From Gammaproteobacteria bacterium (GTDB lineage: Bacteria > Pseudomonadota > Gammaproteobacteria > HK1): 5,809 nt of DNA. The notes under the pieces are model-generated. The model did not search any database and had not been told where the DNA came from. It worked only from the letters and a program-made list of their open reading frames with translations. Location: NCBI GenBank assembly GCA_022822245.1, contig JAJECB010000445.1, positions 1 through 5,809 of the forward strand, written 5' to 3'. How positions within the stretch are numbered: position 1 is the first letter of the stretch; every line of letters begins with the position of its first letter. This document shows, piece after piece, positions 1-5,809 of the stretch. Both the position numbers and the translations under genes were made by a program.

Positions 1-60
1 GGGAACCGGTCCCGGGGGGCTGCGCGGGGCCGCCCCGGCGGCGCCCCCCCCCGCCGGGCA

Positions 61-110
61 CCCCTCCCGCGGCCGGCCGGTCCTCCCCCCGGGCGGCCCG
101 CGGCGAGGGG
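61..110. repeat. Imperfect inverted repeat in GC-rich leader
   Basis: Bases 61-75 pair with 94-110 as three blocks of 6, 6 and 3 base pairs, separated by single-base bulges at 104 and 97, with a loop of about 18 nt. An RNA copy would fold stably. There is no T-run after it, so it is not a standard intrinsic terminator. Chance pairing is more likely than usual in sequence this rich in G and C, so its function is uncertain; it may be a transcript-processing or stabilising hairpin between a missing upstream gene and the permease. Confidence 0.35.
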
Positions 111-177
111 CACCGACGCGGCGGGAGCGGAGCCGGGACGGACCACGGACCTTCGCCAGTCCAACAGACCAGAGCCC

Positions 178-181
178 GGAG
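178..181 (+). promoter_or_regulatory. Ribosome binding site for the TTG-started permease
   Basis: GGAG lies seven bases before the TTG at 189. No in-frame ATG was seen between about 111 and 189, and the protein's first membrane segment begins at about residue 31. This site is the main reason for accepting the rare TTG start. Confidence 0.5.
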
Positions 182-188
182 ACCCCCT

Positions 189-1130
189 TTGGCCGCCGTC
201 CTTCCCGATCAGATCCTCGCCGTCCCGGTCCGCCGGCGCGCGCCCTCGAACCAGCCGCGCCGGCTTCCGGAATCGACCTGGGGGTACCTCCTGATCCTCC
301 CGGCGGTGATCCTGGTGCTCGGACTCATCCTGTACCCGGTGGTCTACTCGGGGTGGCTCAGCTTCCACAACAAGCATGCCTACCTGCCGATCGAGACCTT
401 CATCGGCTTCTCGAACTTCGCCGCCATGTTCAGCGACGGAGAGTTCTGGCGCTCCATCGAGCTCGGCGCGATCTACGGCATCGGCTCGGTCGGGCTCCAG
501 ATCCTGGTCGGCGTCTCCGCCGCCCTCCTCCTCAACGAGACCTTCATCGGGCGGACGTTCATCCGCGGAGTCGCCCTCTTTCCCTACATGGTCCCCACCG
601 TCGTGGTGGTGATCCTCATGAAGTGGATCCTGAACGACGCATACGGGGTGCTTCCGTACATCCTCGATTCGATCGGGATCGGCGAGGACATCCTCTGGCT
701 CGACACCGGGCACGTGATGCTCACCGTGATCCTCATCAGCACGTGGACGTTCTTCCCCTTCGTGGTCATCGGCACCCTCGCCCGCCTCCAGACCATCGAC
801 CCGGAGCTCTACGCGGCGGCCAAGGTGGACGGAGCGGGCGTCGTGCGGCGGTTCATCCACGTGACCCTGCCCCAGCTTCGCAACGTGCTCTTCGTGGTCA
901 TCCTGCTCCGCTTCATGTTCATGTTCACCAAGTTCGACGTCATCTGGCTCCTGAACGGCTCGAGCGGGGTCGGCTACTACACCCGGACCCTCCCCATCTA
1001 CACCTACATCAAGACCTTCGGGCAACTCCAGGTCGGGGCGGGAGCCGCCATGTCGATGTTCATGTTCCTCATGCTGGTGGGCTTCGCGATGGTCTACTTC
1101 CGGGTGTTCCGACGGGACGAGGACATCTGA
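189..1130 (+). CDS. Carbohydrate ABC transporter permease (MalF/UgpA-like)
   Basis: This is one of two inner-membrane permease subunits of a CUT1-type sugar importer. It forms half of the translocation channel and docks onto the ATPase encoded by the third gene. The 313-residue protein has a basic cytoplasmic N-terminus (residues 15-25) and a first membrane helix at about 31-53, followed by several more hydrophobic segments. The permease signature, or EAA loop, runs from about residue 206: ELYAAAKVDGAG followed by a FIHVTLPQLR stretch. This is the coupling helix that contacts the ATPase. Length is normal for the family, and it lacks the long N-terminal extension of E. coli MalF. The start is TTG with GGAG seven bases upstream. 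It is the first gene of the visible operon, and the second permease starts 111 nt downstream. The substrate is unknown because no binding protein is present; a sugar, polyol or glycerol-phosphate are all possible. Confidence 0.93.
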   Translation: MAAVLPDQILAVPVRRRAPSNQPRRLPESTWGYLLILPAVILVLGLILYPVVYSGWLSFHNKHAYLPIETFIGFSNFAAMFSDGEFWRSIELGAIYGIGSVGLQILVGVSAALLLNETFIGRTFIRGVALFPYMVPTVVVVILMKWILNDAYGVLPYILDSIGIGEDILWLDTGHVMLTVILISTWTFFPFVVIGTLARLQTIDPELYAAAKVDGAGVVRRFIHVTLPQLRNVLFVVILLRFMFMFTKFDVIWLLNGSSGVGYYTRTLPIYTYIKTFGQLQVGAGAAMSMFMFLMLVGFAMVYFRVFRRDEDI

Positions 1131-1241
1131 ACGCATGACGAGACCCGGAACGAGGGGGCGCGTTCGCGCGCACCTCCGCGAACAAATGGCGGGGCGCGGC
1201 GCAAGCGTGTCCGGCACCGCAAGGGGCGGGAGAACGCCGGC

Positions 1242-2084
1242 ATGATCGACATCGACTGGCGGCAGGTGTGCAGCCAGATTGCCCTGTACTTCGGCGCGGG
1301 ACTCGTCGCGGTGGTGTGCGGCTTCCCCCTCCTCTGGATGCTGCTCACCTCGGTCCGGCCCGACCGGGACATCCTGAGTCCGACCCCGAAATTCTGGTCG
1401 TTCGAGTACCACTGGCAGCACTACCGGAACCTCTTCGATCTCACCGATTTCCACATCTACTTCTTCAACAGCATCACGGTGGCGGGAACCGCCACCGTGC
1501 TCACCATCTTCGTCGCGACCCTCGCTGCCTACGGCATCACCCGTTTCCGGTTCGGGGGCCGGAACACCATCGCGGCGGGGATGCTGTTCACCTACATGTT
1601 CGCCCCGATCCTCATCATCGTTCCGTTCTACATCCTGATGCGGTCCGCGGGGCTCGTGAACAGCAAGCTCGGGCTGGTGCTCGCCTACACCACCTTCTCG
1701 CTGCCGTTCAGCATGTGGCTGCTCCGCGCGTTCTTCCAGTCCATCCCCCTCGACCTCGAGGAGGCGGCGATGACGGACGGCGCCTCGCGCCCCAAGGCGG
1801 TGGCCCTCGTCATCGTCCCGCTCGCCCTCCCGGGGGTCATCGCGGTCTCCATCTTCACGTTCATCGTCGCCTGGAACGACTACCTCTTCGCACGGGTCCT
1901 CATCAACGACAACGAGCTCAAGACCCTGCCGATCGGGATGGACGACCTCTACAACGCGACGGTCACCGACTGGGGGATGATGATGGCGGGCGGGGTGGTC
2001 ATCACCATCCCGGCCCTCGTCTTCTTCATCCTGGTGCAGCGCTACCTCATCGCCGGCTGGGGCGCCGGCGCGGTCAAGGGATAG
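1242..2084 (+). CDS. Carbohydrate ABC transporter permease (MalG/UgpE-like)
   Basis: This is the second permease subunit, expected to pair with the product of 189-1130 in the inner membrane. The 280-residue protein has a first membrane helix at about residues 13-37, a periplasmic-type segment, then five or so further hydrophobic helices. The EAA coupling loop is clear from residue 171: DLEEAAMTDGASRPKA followed by IVPLALPG. Its last residues are GWGAGAVKG, the kind of short tail commonly seen in MalG-type subunits. The ATG is preceded by GGGAG at 1228-1232 with a nine-base spacer. The frame is open back to the stop of the first permease but contains no other ATG, GTG or TTG, so 1242 is the best start. 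The ATPase gene begins 79 nt downstream. A strong hairpin lies inside this gene at 1475-1499. Substrate is unresolved, as for the partner subunit. Confidence 0.94.
   Translation: MIDIDWRQVCSQIALYFGAGLVAVVCGFPLLWMLLTSVRPDRDILSPTPKFWSFEYHWQHYRNLFDLTDFHIYFFNSITVAGTATVLTIFVATLAAYGITRFRFGGRNTIAAGMLFTYMFAPILIIVPFYILMRSAGLVNSKLGLVLAYTTFSLPFSMWLLRAFFQSIPLDLEEAAMTDGASRPKAVALVIVPLALPGVIAVSIFTFIVAWNDYLFARVLINDNELKTLPIGMDDLYNATVTDWGMMMAGGVVITIPALVFFILVQRYLIAGWGAGAVKG
1475..1499 (+). repeat. Perfect 11-bp hairpin inside permease gene
   Basis: CACGGTGGCGG and CCGCCACCGTG are exact reverse complements separated by only GAA. The hairpin falls at roughly codons 78-86 of the second permease. No T-run follows, so termination by the standard mechanism is unlikely. 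It could slow ribosomes or affect mRNA stability, or be a by-product of GC-rich codon choice. Confidence 0.5.
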
Positions 2085-2163
2085 CTCGGCGGTCGCCGGC
2101 CGCGGGCGCCGCATCCCTCCTCGGACGGAATTCACCAGAGCGCACTCGAAGGAACATCACCCG

Positions 2164-3267
2164 ATGGCCGCGATCGAACTCCGCAATCTCTCCAAGAACT
2201 TCGGCGACGTGCCGGCCGTGCGGGGCATCGATCTCGCCATCGAGGACGGCGAGTTCATCGTCCTCGTGGGGCCTTCCGGGTGCGGCAAGACGACGACCCT
2301 TCGCATGATCGCGGGGCTTGAGTCGGTGTCGGGCGGAAGCATCGCCTTCGACGGCAAAGAGGTGAACCGGCTGCCGCCCAAGGGCCGCGACATCGCGATG
2401 GTGTTCCAGTCCTACGCCCTCTACCCCCACATGACGGTGTTCTCGAACATGGCCTTCGGGCTCAAGCTTTCGGGGGTGGACCGGGCCCAGATCGGAGAGC
2501 GGGTGCGGGCGGCGGCGGAGCTGCTCAACATCTCCGAGCTGCTCAGGCGACGGCCCCGGGAGCTCTCCGGCGGGCAGCGCCAGCGGGTCGCGATGGGCCG
2601 GGCCATCGTCCGCCAGCCGCTGGCGTTCCTCTTCGACGAGCCGCTCAGCAACCTCGACGCCAACCTCCGCGCGCAGATGCGGGTCGAGATCAAGCGCCTG
2701 CACGGCCAGCTCCGGACCACCGTGGTCTACGTCACCCACGACCAGGTGGAGGCAATGACCCTCGCCGACCGCATCGTGGTGATGCGCGACGGCGAGATCA
2801 TCCAGTCGGGCCCCCCCGAAGAGGTCTACCAGACGCCGGTCGACCGGTTCGTCGCCGGCTTCATCGGCGCGCCGAAGATGAACTTCCTGCCCTCCCGGCT
2901 GGTCCGGGAGAACGGAGCGCTCAGTCTGGCGGTAGGGGACGGCGGCGCGGAGATCCGGCTGCCCGCCTCCGATGCTCTCGCGGGTACCGTCGGGAAGGAC
3001 GTCGAGATCGGTCTCCGGCCGGAGCACCTCGCGATGCGGACCCCGGGAGAGGCCGCCGAGCCGGGGCGGAGCTTCCCCTTCCCGGTGGAGGTGGTGGAGC
3101 CCCTCGGCGCGGAGACCCTCGTCTTCACCACCATCTCGGGAGCGGAGGTCGTCGCGCGCTGCGACCCGGGCCTGCACCCGCGCCCCGGGGATCAGCTCAC
3201 CGCGGTGGTCGACACCACGAAGCTCCACCTCATCGACCCCGAAAGCGGCCGCGTCCTCGGCCGCTGA
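2164..3267 (+). CDS. Carbohydrate ABC transporter ATP-binding protein (MalK/UgpC-like)
   Basis: This is the cytoplasmic ATPase that powers the two permeases; two copies are expected per transporter. All nucleotide-binding motifs are intact in the 367-residue protein: Walker A GPSGCGKTT at residues 36-44, Q-loop glutamine at 81, signature LSGGQ at 133-137, Walker B FLFDEP with D157 and E158, D-loop SNLD at 161-164, and switch histidine H191. After about residue 235 (FIGAPKMNFLP) comes a C-terminal regulatory region with the IGLRPEHL motif typical of the MalK/UgpC/MsmX TOBE-type domains. Length is normal for the family. The start ATG has AAGGAA at 2149-2154 with a nine-base spacer. It closes the three-gene operon, and a GC-rich hairpin overlaps its stop codon. 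Such ATPases sometimes serve several permease pairs, so it need not be dedicated to this one. The exact symbol (malK, ugpC or msmX type) cannot be decided. Confidence 0.96.
   Translation: MAAIELRNLSKNFGDVPAVRGIDLAIEDGEFIVLVGPSGCGKTTTLRMIAGLESVSGGSIAFDGKEVNRLPPKGRDIAMVFQSYALYPHMTVFSNMAFGLKLSGVDRAQIGERVRAAAELLNISELLRRRPRELSGGQRQRVAMGRAIVRQPLAFLFDEPLSNLDANLRAQMRVEIKRLHGQLRTTVVYVTHDQVEAMTLADRIVVMRDGEIIQSGPPEEVYQTPVDRFVAGFIGAPKMNFLPSRLVRENGALSLAVGDGGAEIRLPASDALAGTVGKDVEIGLRPEHLAMRTPGEAAEPGRSFPFPVEVVEPLGAETLVFTTISGAEVVARCDPGLHPRPGDQLTAVVDTTKLHLIDPESGRVLGR
3244..3265 (+). terminator. Candidate hairpin at end of the ABC operon
   Basis: AGCGGCCG (3244-3251) and CGGCCGCT (3258-3265) are perfect reverse complements around a six-base loop. 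They overlap the last ATPase codons and the first base of the stop codon. No U-tract follows, so it would be an atypical terminator or a 3'-end stabilising structure rather than a canonical intrinsic terminator. Confidence 0.35.
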
Positions 3268-3316
3268 CTCACCGCCCGCATCCCGGAGTCGTCCGCAGGG
3301 GACACGTACACACACC

Positions 3317-5329
3317 ATGCAGGAACCGGAACGGGGCAGTTCCTTCTCCGAGTTCATCGAACGATGCCTGATTCTCGATCTCGAGGTGGACACCGATGGG
3401 CGGGTCCGGGACGCGGGCGCACTGCGCGGGTCCGACGAGCTCCGGATTCAGAAAGCCGCATCGTCCACAAAGGCAATCCAGAGAATCGACGCGTTCGCGA
3501 GCGGCGCGGAGTTCGTGGTCGGACACAATATCGTCGCCCACGACCGACGCTTTATCGAATCGCATCTGCCGGGAGCAAAGATACTTCACCTCCCGGTTGT
3601 GGACACCCTCTACTTGGCTCCGCTGGCGCGCCCGCAACGCCCGTACCACGCACTCGTCAAGGACTACAAGCTGGTCGGGGGGGAACGAAACAACCCTGTC
3701 ACGGACTGCCGGCTCGCCCTGCGACTGCTTGAGGACTGTTGGAGAATCCTGAAAAAACGGGAACGAAGGCGGCCCGGGCTCGTATCGGTCTACCGTAGCT
3801 GCTTTGTCGACTCGCACGCGCCGGAGCGAGACTCTTCTCTCAAGCTGAGCGGAACCGGCAGTCTCCTGGAGCTGCTCGGTGGTCGAATGCTTTCGCGCGA
3901 TCGAATGGTCCGCGGTTTCGAGCATTTCGCACGGGACCGTGCGTGTCCCGGCAACCTCCGGGATAGTCTTCCATCTCTCATCGACGAACCGTCGAATCGT
4001 CCCGCCGCTGCCTACTCTCTCGCATGGCTCACGGTGGCGGGAACGGAGTCCGTGCTCCCCCGCTGGGTATACCGGAAGTTTCCCGCCGTTCCGCAATTCC
4101 TTGACTCGATACGCGGCACCGACTGCGGTGACCCCGAGTGTCCGTACTGCTCCGTACATCACGACCCTCGCGGCAAGCTTCGGCAGTACTTCGGCTTCCG
4201 GGATTTTCGGCCTGCTCCCACCGCAAGCGACGGAGGAAGCCTCCAGGAACGCATCGTCACCCGGGGTTTCAATCGGAGGCCGGTTCTCGCGCTCCTTCCG
4301 ACCGGTGGCGGGAAGTCGCTCTGCTACCAATTGCCCGCCATCGCCCAAAACGAGGGGACCGGAGCGCTCACCATCGTCATCTCCCCACTACAGGCCCTGA
4401 TGAAAGACCAGGTCGAGAACCTCAATCGCAGAACCGGCGTGGGAAATCTCGCCGCCGCGGTCAATGGTCTCCTCACCATGCCCGAGCGGCACGACGTGCT
4501 CGAAGGGATACGCTTGGGTCGCTACGCGCTTCTCTATGTGTCGCCCGAGCAGTTCCGGTCCCGCTCGTTCAAGGCGGCCATAGGCCAGCGCGAGGTCGCG
4601 ACCTGGGTGTTCGACGAAGCTCACTGCCTCTCGAAGTGGGGACACGACTTCCGCCCCGACTACCTCTACGCAGCACGCTTCATCCGGGAGTTCTCGAAGA
4701 GTGAAGGGATTGAGCCTGCCCCGGCCGCATGCTTCACAGCGACCGCGAAGGTCGATGTTCGCGAAGAGATCGTCGCCCACTTCCAGGACGCTCTCGGCCA
4801 GGAACTCGGAGTAATCGCGGCCGACCGGGCTGACCGGGAGAATCTGCGTTACTCGGTGGAAGAAGTCCTGACTCCCCATAAAGCCGCCCGTATCCACGAG
4901 GCGCTCGTCGAACACATCGGCGACCCCTCAAGCGAATCGCCGCGCGGTGCCGCAATCGTGTACGCCGCTCTTCGCAAGCGAACGGAGGAACTCGCCGCCG
5001 CGTTGCGGCGTCGGGGCTGGGGTGTCGAGCACTTTCATGGCGGCCTGGACCCGCCCGACAAGAAGCGAGTCCAGGACGCGTTCATTGCCGGAGAGGTGCC
5101 GGTGAGGCAGTGCCCCTCTCCGTCGCTGGACTTCAGGAACGCCTCTGGACCAGGAAAGTCAGCATCAGCCGCGACAGCCTGCGGATTCTGCTCATGGGTT
5201 GGGCGCGAGAGAGTCTCGCCGGGCGAGCGCTCATTACGCTCCGAAGTGACGGCCGAAACAAGTTGCGTCTCGGGTTCGAGGCGAACCAGCGCGATTTCCA
5301 GGACGAGCTGGACCTGCGCGCCCGATTGA
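3317..5329 (+). pseudogene. Exonuclease-RecQ composite helicase, N-terminal part, broken
   Basis: This is the front part of a large DNA helicase with a fused exonuclease. As it stands it would make about 670 residues, of which roughly the first 596 look authentic. Residues 17-145 resemble a DEDD 3'-5' exonuclease: D21 and E23 (LILDLEV), then GHN and HD at 69-76, then NNPVTD with D130. The usual exo III histidine position is N125. Residues 270-282 hold a Cys/His cluster, C-x4-C-x2-C-x2-HH. The RecQ-type core follows: motif I TGGGKS at 329-334, Ia SPLQALMKDQV, II DEAH at 433-436, III TATAK at 474-478, and the HGGL stretch at 574-577. After GEVPV (592-596) the expected ATNAFGMGIDK-like motif V and motif VI are missing, and the reading drifts into unrelated sequence until the stop at 5329. 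AGGGGA at 3297-3302 is a weak, distant (14 nt) ribosome site for the ATG at 3317. The DNA is less G/C-biased than the ABC operon, suggesting an accessory origin. Confidence 0.85.
5087..5107 (+). repeat. 11-base imperfect tandem repeat at the deletion junction
   Basis: GCCGGAGAGG (5087-5096) and GCCGGTGAGG (5098-5107) match at nine of ten bases and are offset by 11 bases. They sit exactly where the helicase reading frame stops resembling a RecQ protein. The pair may be a trace of short-homology recombination or replication slippage during the deletion, or coincidence. Confidence 0.4.
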
Positions 5330-5688
5330 GCCAGGTGATTCTCCAGGTGCTTCTTGACCTCGCCGACCGGCAGGGCTTCACCGGTGAACGGCTCGTGCGG
5401 TTCTCCATGAAAGACATCCGTCGTGGGATCGACGCGCAGCTCGGTCTGGCGAGTCAGATTGGAGAACCGAACAACGCGATCGAAAAGGCGCTCTTGTTTC
5501 TGGACGAACACCACATCATCAGGCTCCAGAAGGGGCTATCGGTCTTCCGCCAAGCAATGACGATTCGCCTCCGGGACGAAGCTAAGGGAAGACGTTACTC
5601 CGAGCGCCACTATCGTCCCCTCCACGAACACTACGAGCAACGCGTGCGTCAGATCCATGCAATGGGGCCACTAGTGTCCCAACGTTAA
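5110..5688 (+). pseudogene. Exonuclease-RecQ composite helicase, C-terminal remnant
   Basis: This frame carries a later piece of the same large helicase gene, in a different frame from the N-terminal part. A GTG at 5110 would give 192 residues, but it is probably not a genuine start; the true homology likely begins near the junction. The stretch SRDSLRILLMGWAR and the near-C-terminal stretch GLSVFRQAMTIRL, HYRPLHEHY and QIHAM match what I recall of the region in large exonuclease-RecQ proteins that lies between the RecQ part and a C-terminal UvrD-like helicase part. No nucleotide-binding motif lies in the remnant. After M (codon at 5662) the next seven residues, GPLVSQR, and the stop at 5686-5688 come from insertion-sequence DNA. 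The missing middle probably covers several hundred codons (motifs V and VI and the RecQ C-terminal region), and the UvrD-like end is also lost or displaced. Family assignment is from memory, not a search. Confidence 0.7.
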
Positions 5689-5809
5689 TTGAATAAATTC
5701 AATTGGTTATCTGGAGGGAAGTCTGCTATCTGATGTGCGCTTTGGGTAAGTAGTTGTTCGAGCGGCATTTTTTCGAACACCGAGAGGCTCAGAATCTGTA
5801 GGATTGTGT
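5685..5809 (-). CDS. IS4-family transposase, C-terminal 40 residues (partial)
   Basis: Reading the minus strand inward from the right edge gives an open frame of 40 residues ending at a TAA whose complement is 5685-5687. It begins TILQILSLSVFEKMP and ends with NQLNLFN. This matches the characteristic end of IS4-family DDE transposases that carry an N-terminal DUF4372 domain, which commonly finish with a TILQILSV..FEKTP..Q stretch and NQLxLFD. The catalytic DDE residues lie upstream, beyond the window, so activity cannot be judged. The stop overlaps the stop of the broken helicase frame on the other strand. The low GC content contrasts with the host genes and fits a recently arrived element. 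Family identification rests on recalled C-terminal sequence; other DDE families are less likely. Confidence 0.8.
   Translation of the reverse strand, partial: TILQILSLSVFEKMPLEQLLTQSAHQIADFPPDNQLNLFN
5687..5704. repeat. Near-palindrome at the transposase stop codon
   Basis: AATTGAAT and ATTCAATT are perfect reverse complements with AA between them. The structure sits over the transposase stop and just inside the IS end. It is AT-rich and weak as RNA. It could help block read-through at the element end, or simply reflect the Asn-Leu-Phe-Asn coding sequence. Confidence 0.45.

Larger units (their letters stand above)
1..188. other. Extremely GC-rich upstream region, no gene seen
   Basis: No coding region can be supported here. 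The first 120 bases contain only 11 A/T by direct count, with long C and G runs. Composition becomes more ordinary from about 121 onward, leading into the ribosome binding site of the first permease. The permease frame is open upstream as far as I checked (back to about 111), but that is expected at this base composition and no upstream ATG was seen there. In CUT1 operons a substrate-binding protein gene often precedes the permeases; if so here, it lies to the left of the window, and this stretch would be the spacer after it. No promoter could be recognised with confidence. Confidence 0.5.
5665..5809 (-). mobile_element. Terminal part of an IS4-family insertion sequence
   Basis: Helicase similarity stops at 5664 and composition drops at once from GC-rich to about 46% G+C. 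The transposase 3' end follows on the minus strand, beginning about 20 bases inside. This spacing fits an IS terminus, with the terminal inverted repeat expected somewhere in 5665-5684 (which includes ACTAGTGTCCC). The exact outer base cannot be set, because the other terminus and the target-site duplication lie outside the window. Confidence 0.7.

Noticed and set aside
353..1138. Alternative plus-strand frame of 261 codons over the first permease
   Set aside because: Composition is dominated by Arg, His and Pro, with no domain; it is an out-of-frame shadow of the permease.
1268..2308. Alternative plus-strand frame of 346 codons spanning the second permease and the ATPase start
   Set aside because: It runs across two well-supported genes and their spacer, and is low-complexity His/Arg/Pro sequence.
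2972..3316. Extending the helicase gene upstream to 2972
   Set aside because: The extension overlaps the ATPase gene and is Ser/Arg-rich nonsense; the ATG at 3317 lies just before the first exonuclease motif.
2074..3393. Long minus-strand open frame of 439 codons
   Set aside because: It is antisense to the intact ATPase gene, whose motifs are unmistakable. The predicted protein is Arg/His/Asp-rich low-complexity sequence typical of the shadow of a high-GC gene.
3269..4348. Minus-strand open frame of 359 codons opposite the exonuclease region
   Set aside because: No recognisable motifs; the plus strand carries clear exonuclease and helicase motifs in the same place.
4388..4915. Minus-strand open frame of 175 codons opposite the helicase core
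   Set aside because: It is antisense to RecQ motifs Ia to III and shows no family features.
5753..5781. Inverted repeat TGTTCGA/TCGAACA as a terminator or recombination site
   Set aside because: It is a 7-bp stem with an 11-base loop inside the transposase coding sequence; the adjoining T-run is part of codons (Phe-Glu-Lys), so no separate function is supported.
1..5809. CRISPR array, tRNA, rRNA or riboswitch
   Set aside because: I saw no spaced direct repeats, cloverleaf or rRNA-like segments, and the intergenic gaps are too short or too low in complexity to support one.

Overview
The window reads as a chromosomal segment of a high-GC bacterium, most likely a proteobacterium. This rests on strong G/C third-position bias, the style of the carbohydrate ABC transporter, and resemblance to proteobacterial proteins recalled from memory; the genus cannot be fixed. 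It has three compositional zones: a GC-rich housekeeping-style operon, a moderately less GC-biased accessory gene, and an AT-richer insertion sequence at the right edge (about 46% GC after 5700, counted by eye).

Positions 1-188 hold no recognisable gene. The first 120 bases are about 91% G+C (counted), low in complexity, and contain an imperfect inverted repeat. From 189 to 3267 lies a three-gene plus-strand operon for a CUT1-type carbohydrate ABC importer: a MalF/UgpA-like permease, a MalG/UgpE-like permease and a MalK/UgpC-like ATPase with a C-terminal regulatory (TOBE/OB-type) region. The genes are separated by 111 and 79 nt and each has a plausible Shine-Dalgarno sequence. The periplasmic binding protein that would select the sugar is not in the window, so the substrate cannot be named. 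A GC-rich hairpin overlaps the ATPase stop codon.

From 3317 to about 5664 is the wreck of a large composite helicase gene. An N-terminal DEDD-type 3'-5' exonuclease domain is followed by a small Cys/His cluster and a RecQ-type superfamily 2 helicase core with clear motifs I, Ia, II (DEAH) and III. The protein then jumps, within about 20 bases of 5104, from just before helicase motifs V and VI into a different reading frame. That second frame (5110-5664) encodes a much more C-terminal piece of the same kind of protein, ending in a conserved-looking stretch just after QIHAM. So the gene has an internal deletion (or an assembly collapse) and is also cut off at its 3' side.

The 3' cut coincides with an insertion sequence. 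On the minus strand, 5685-5809 encodes the last 40 residues of an IS4-family (DUF4372-type) transposase, which is not obvious from ORF length because it is partial. Convergent stop codons of the broken helicase and the transposase overlap at 5685-5688. The most interesting content is the exonuclease-RecQ composite, a large multi-domain nucleic-acid enzyme that here looks inactivated by deletion plus IS insertion.
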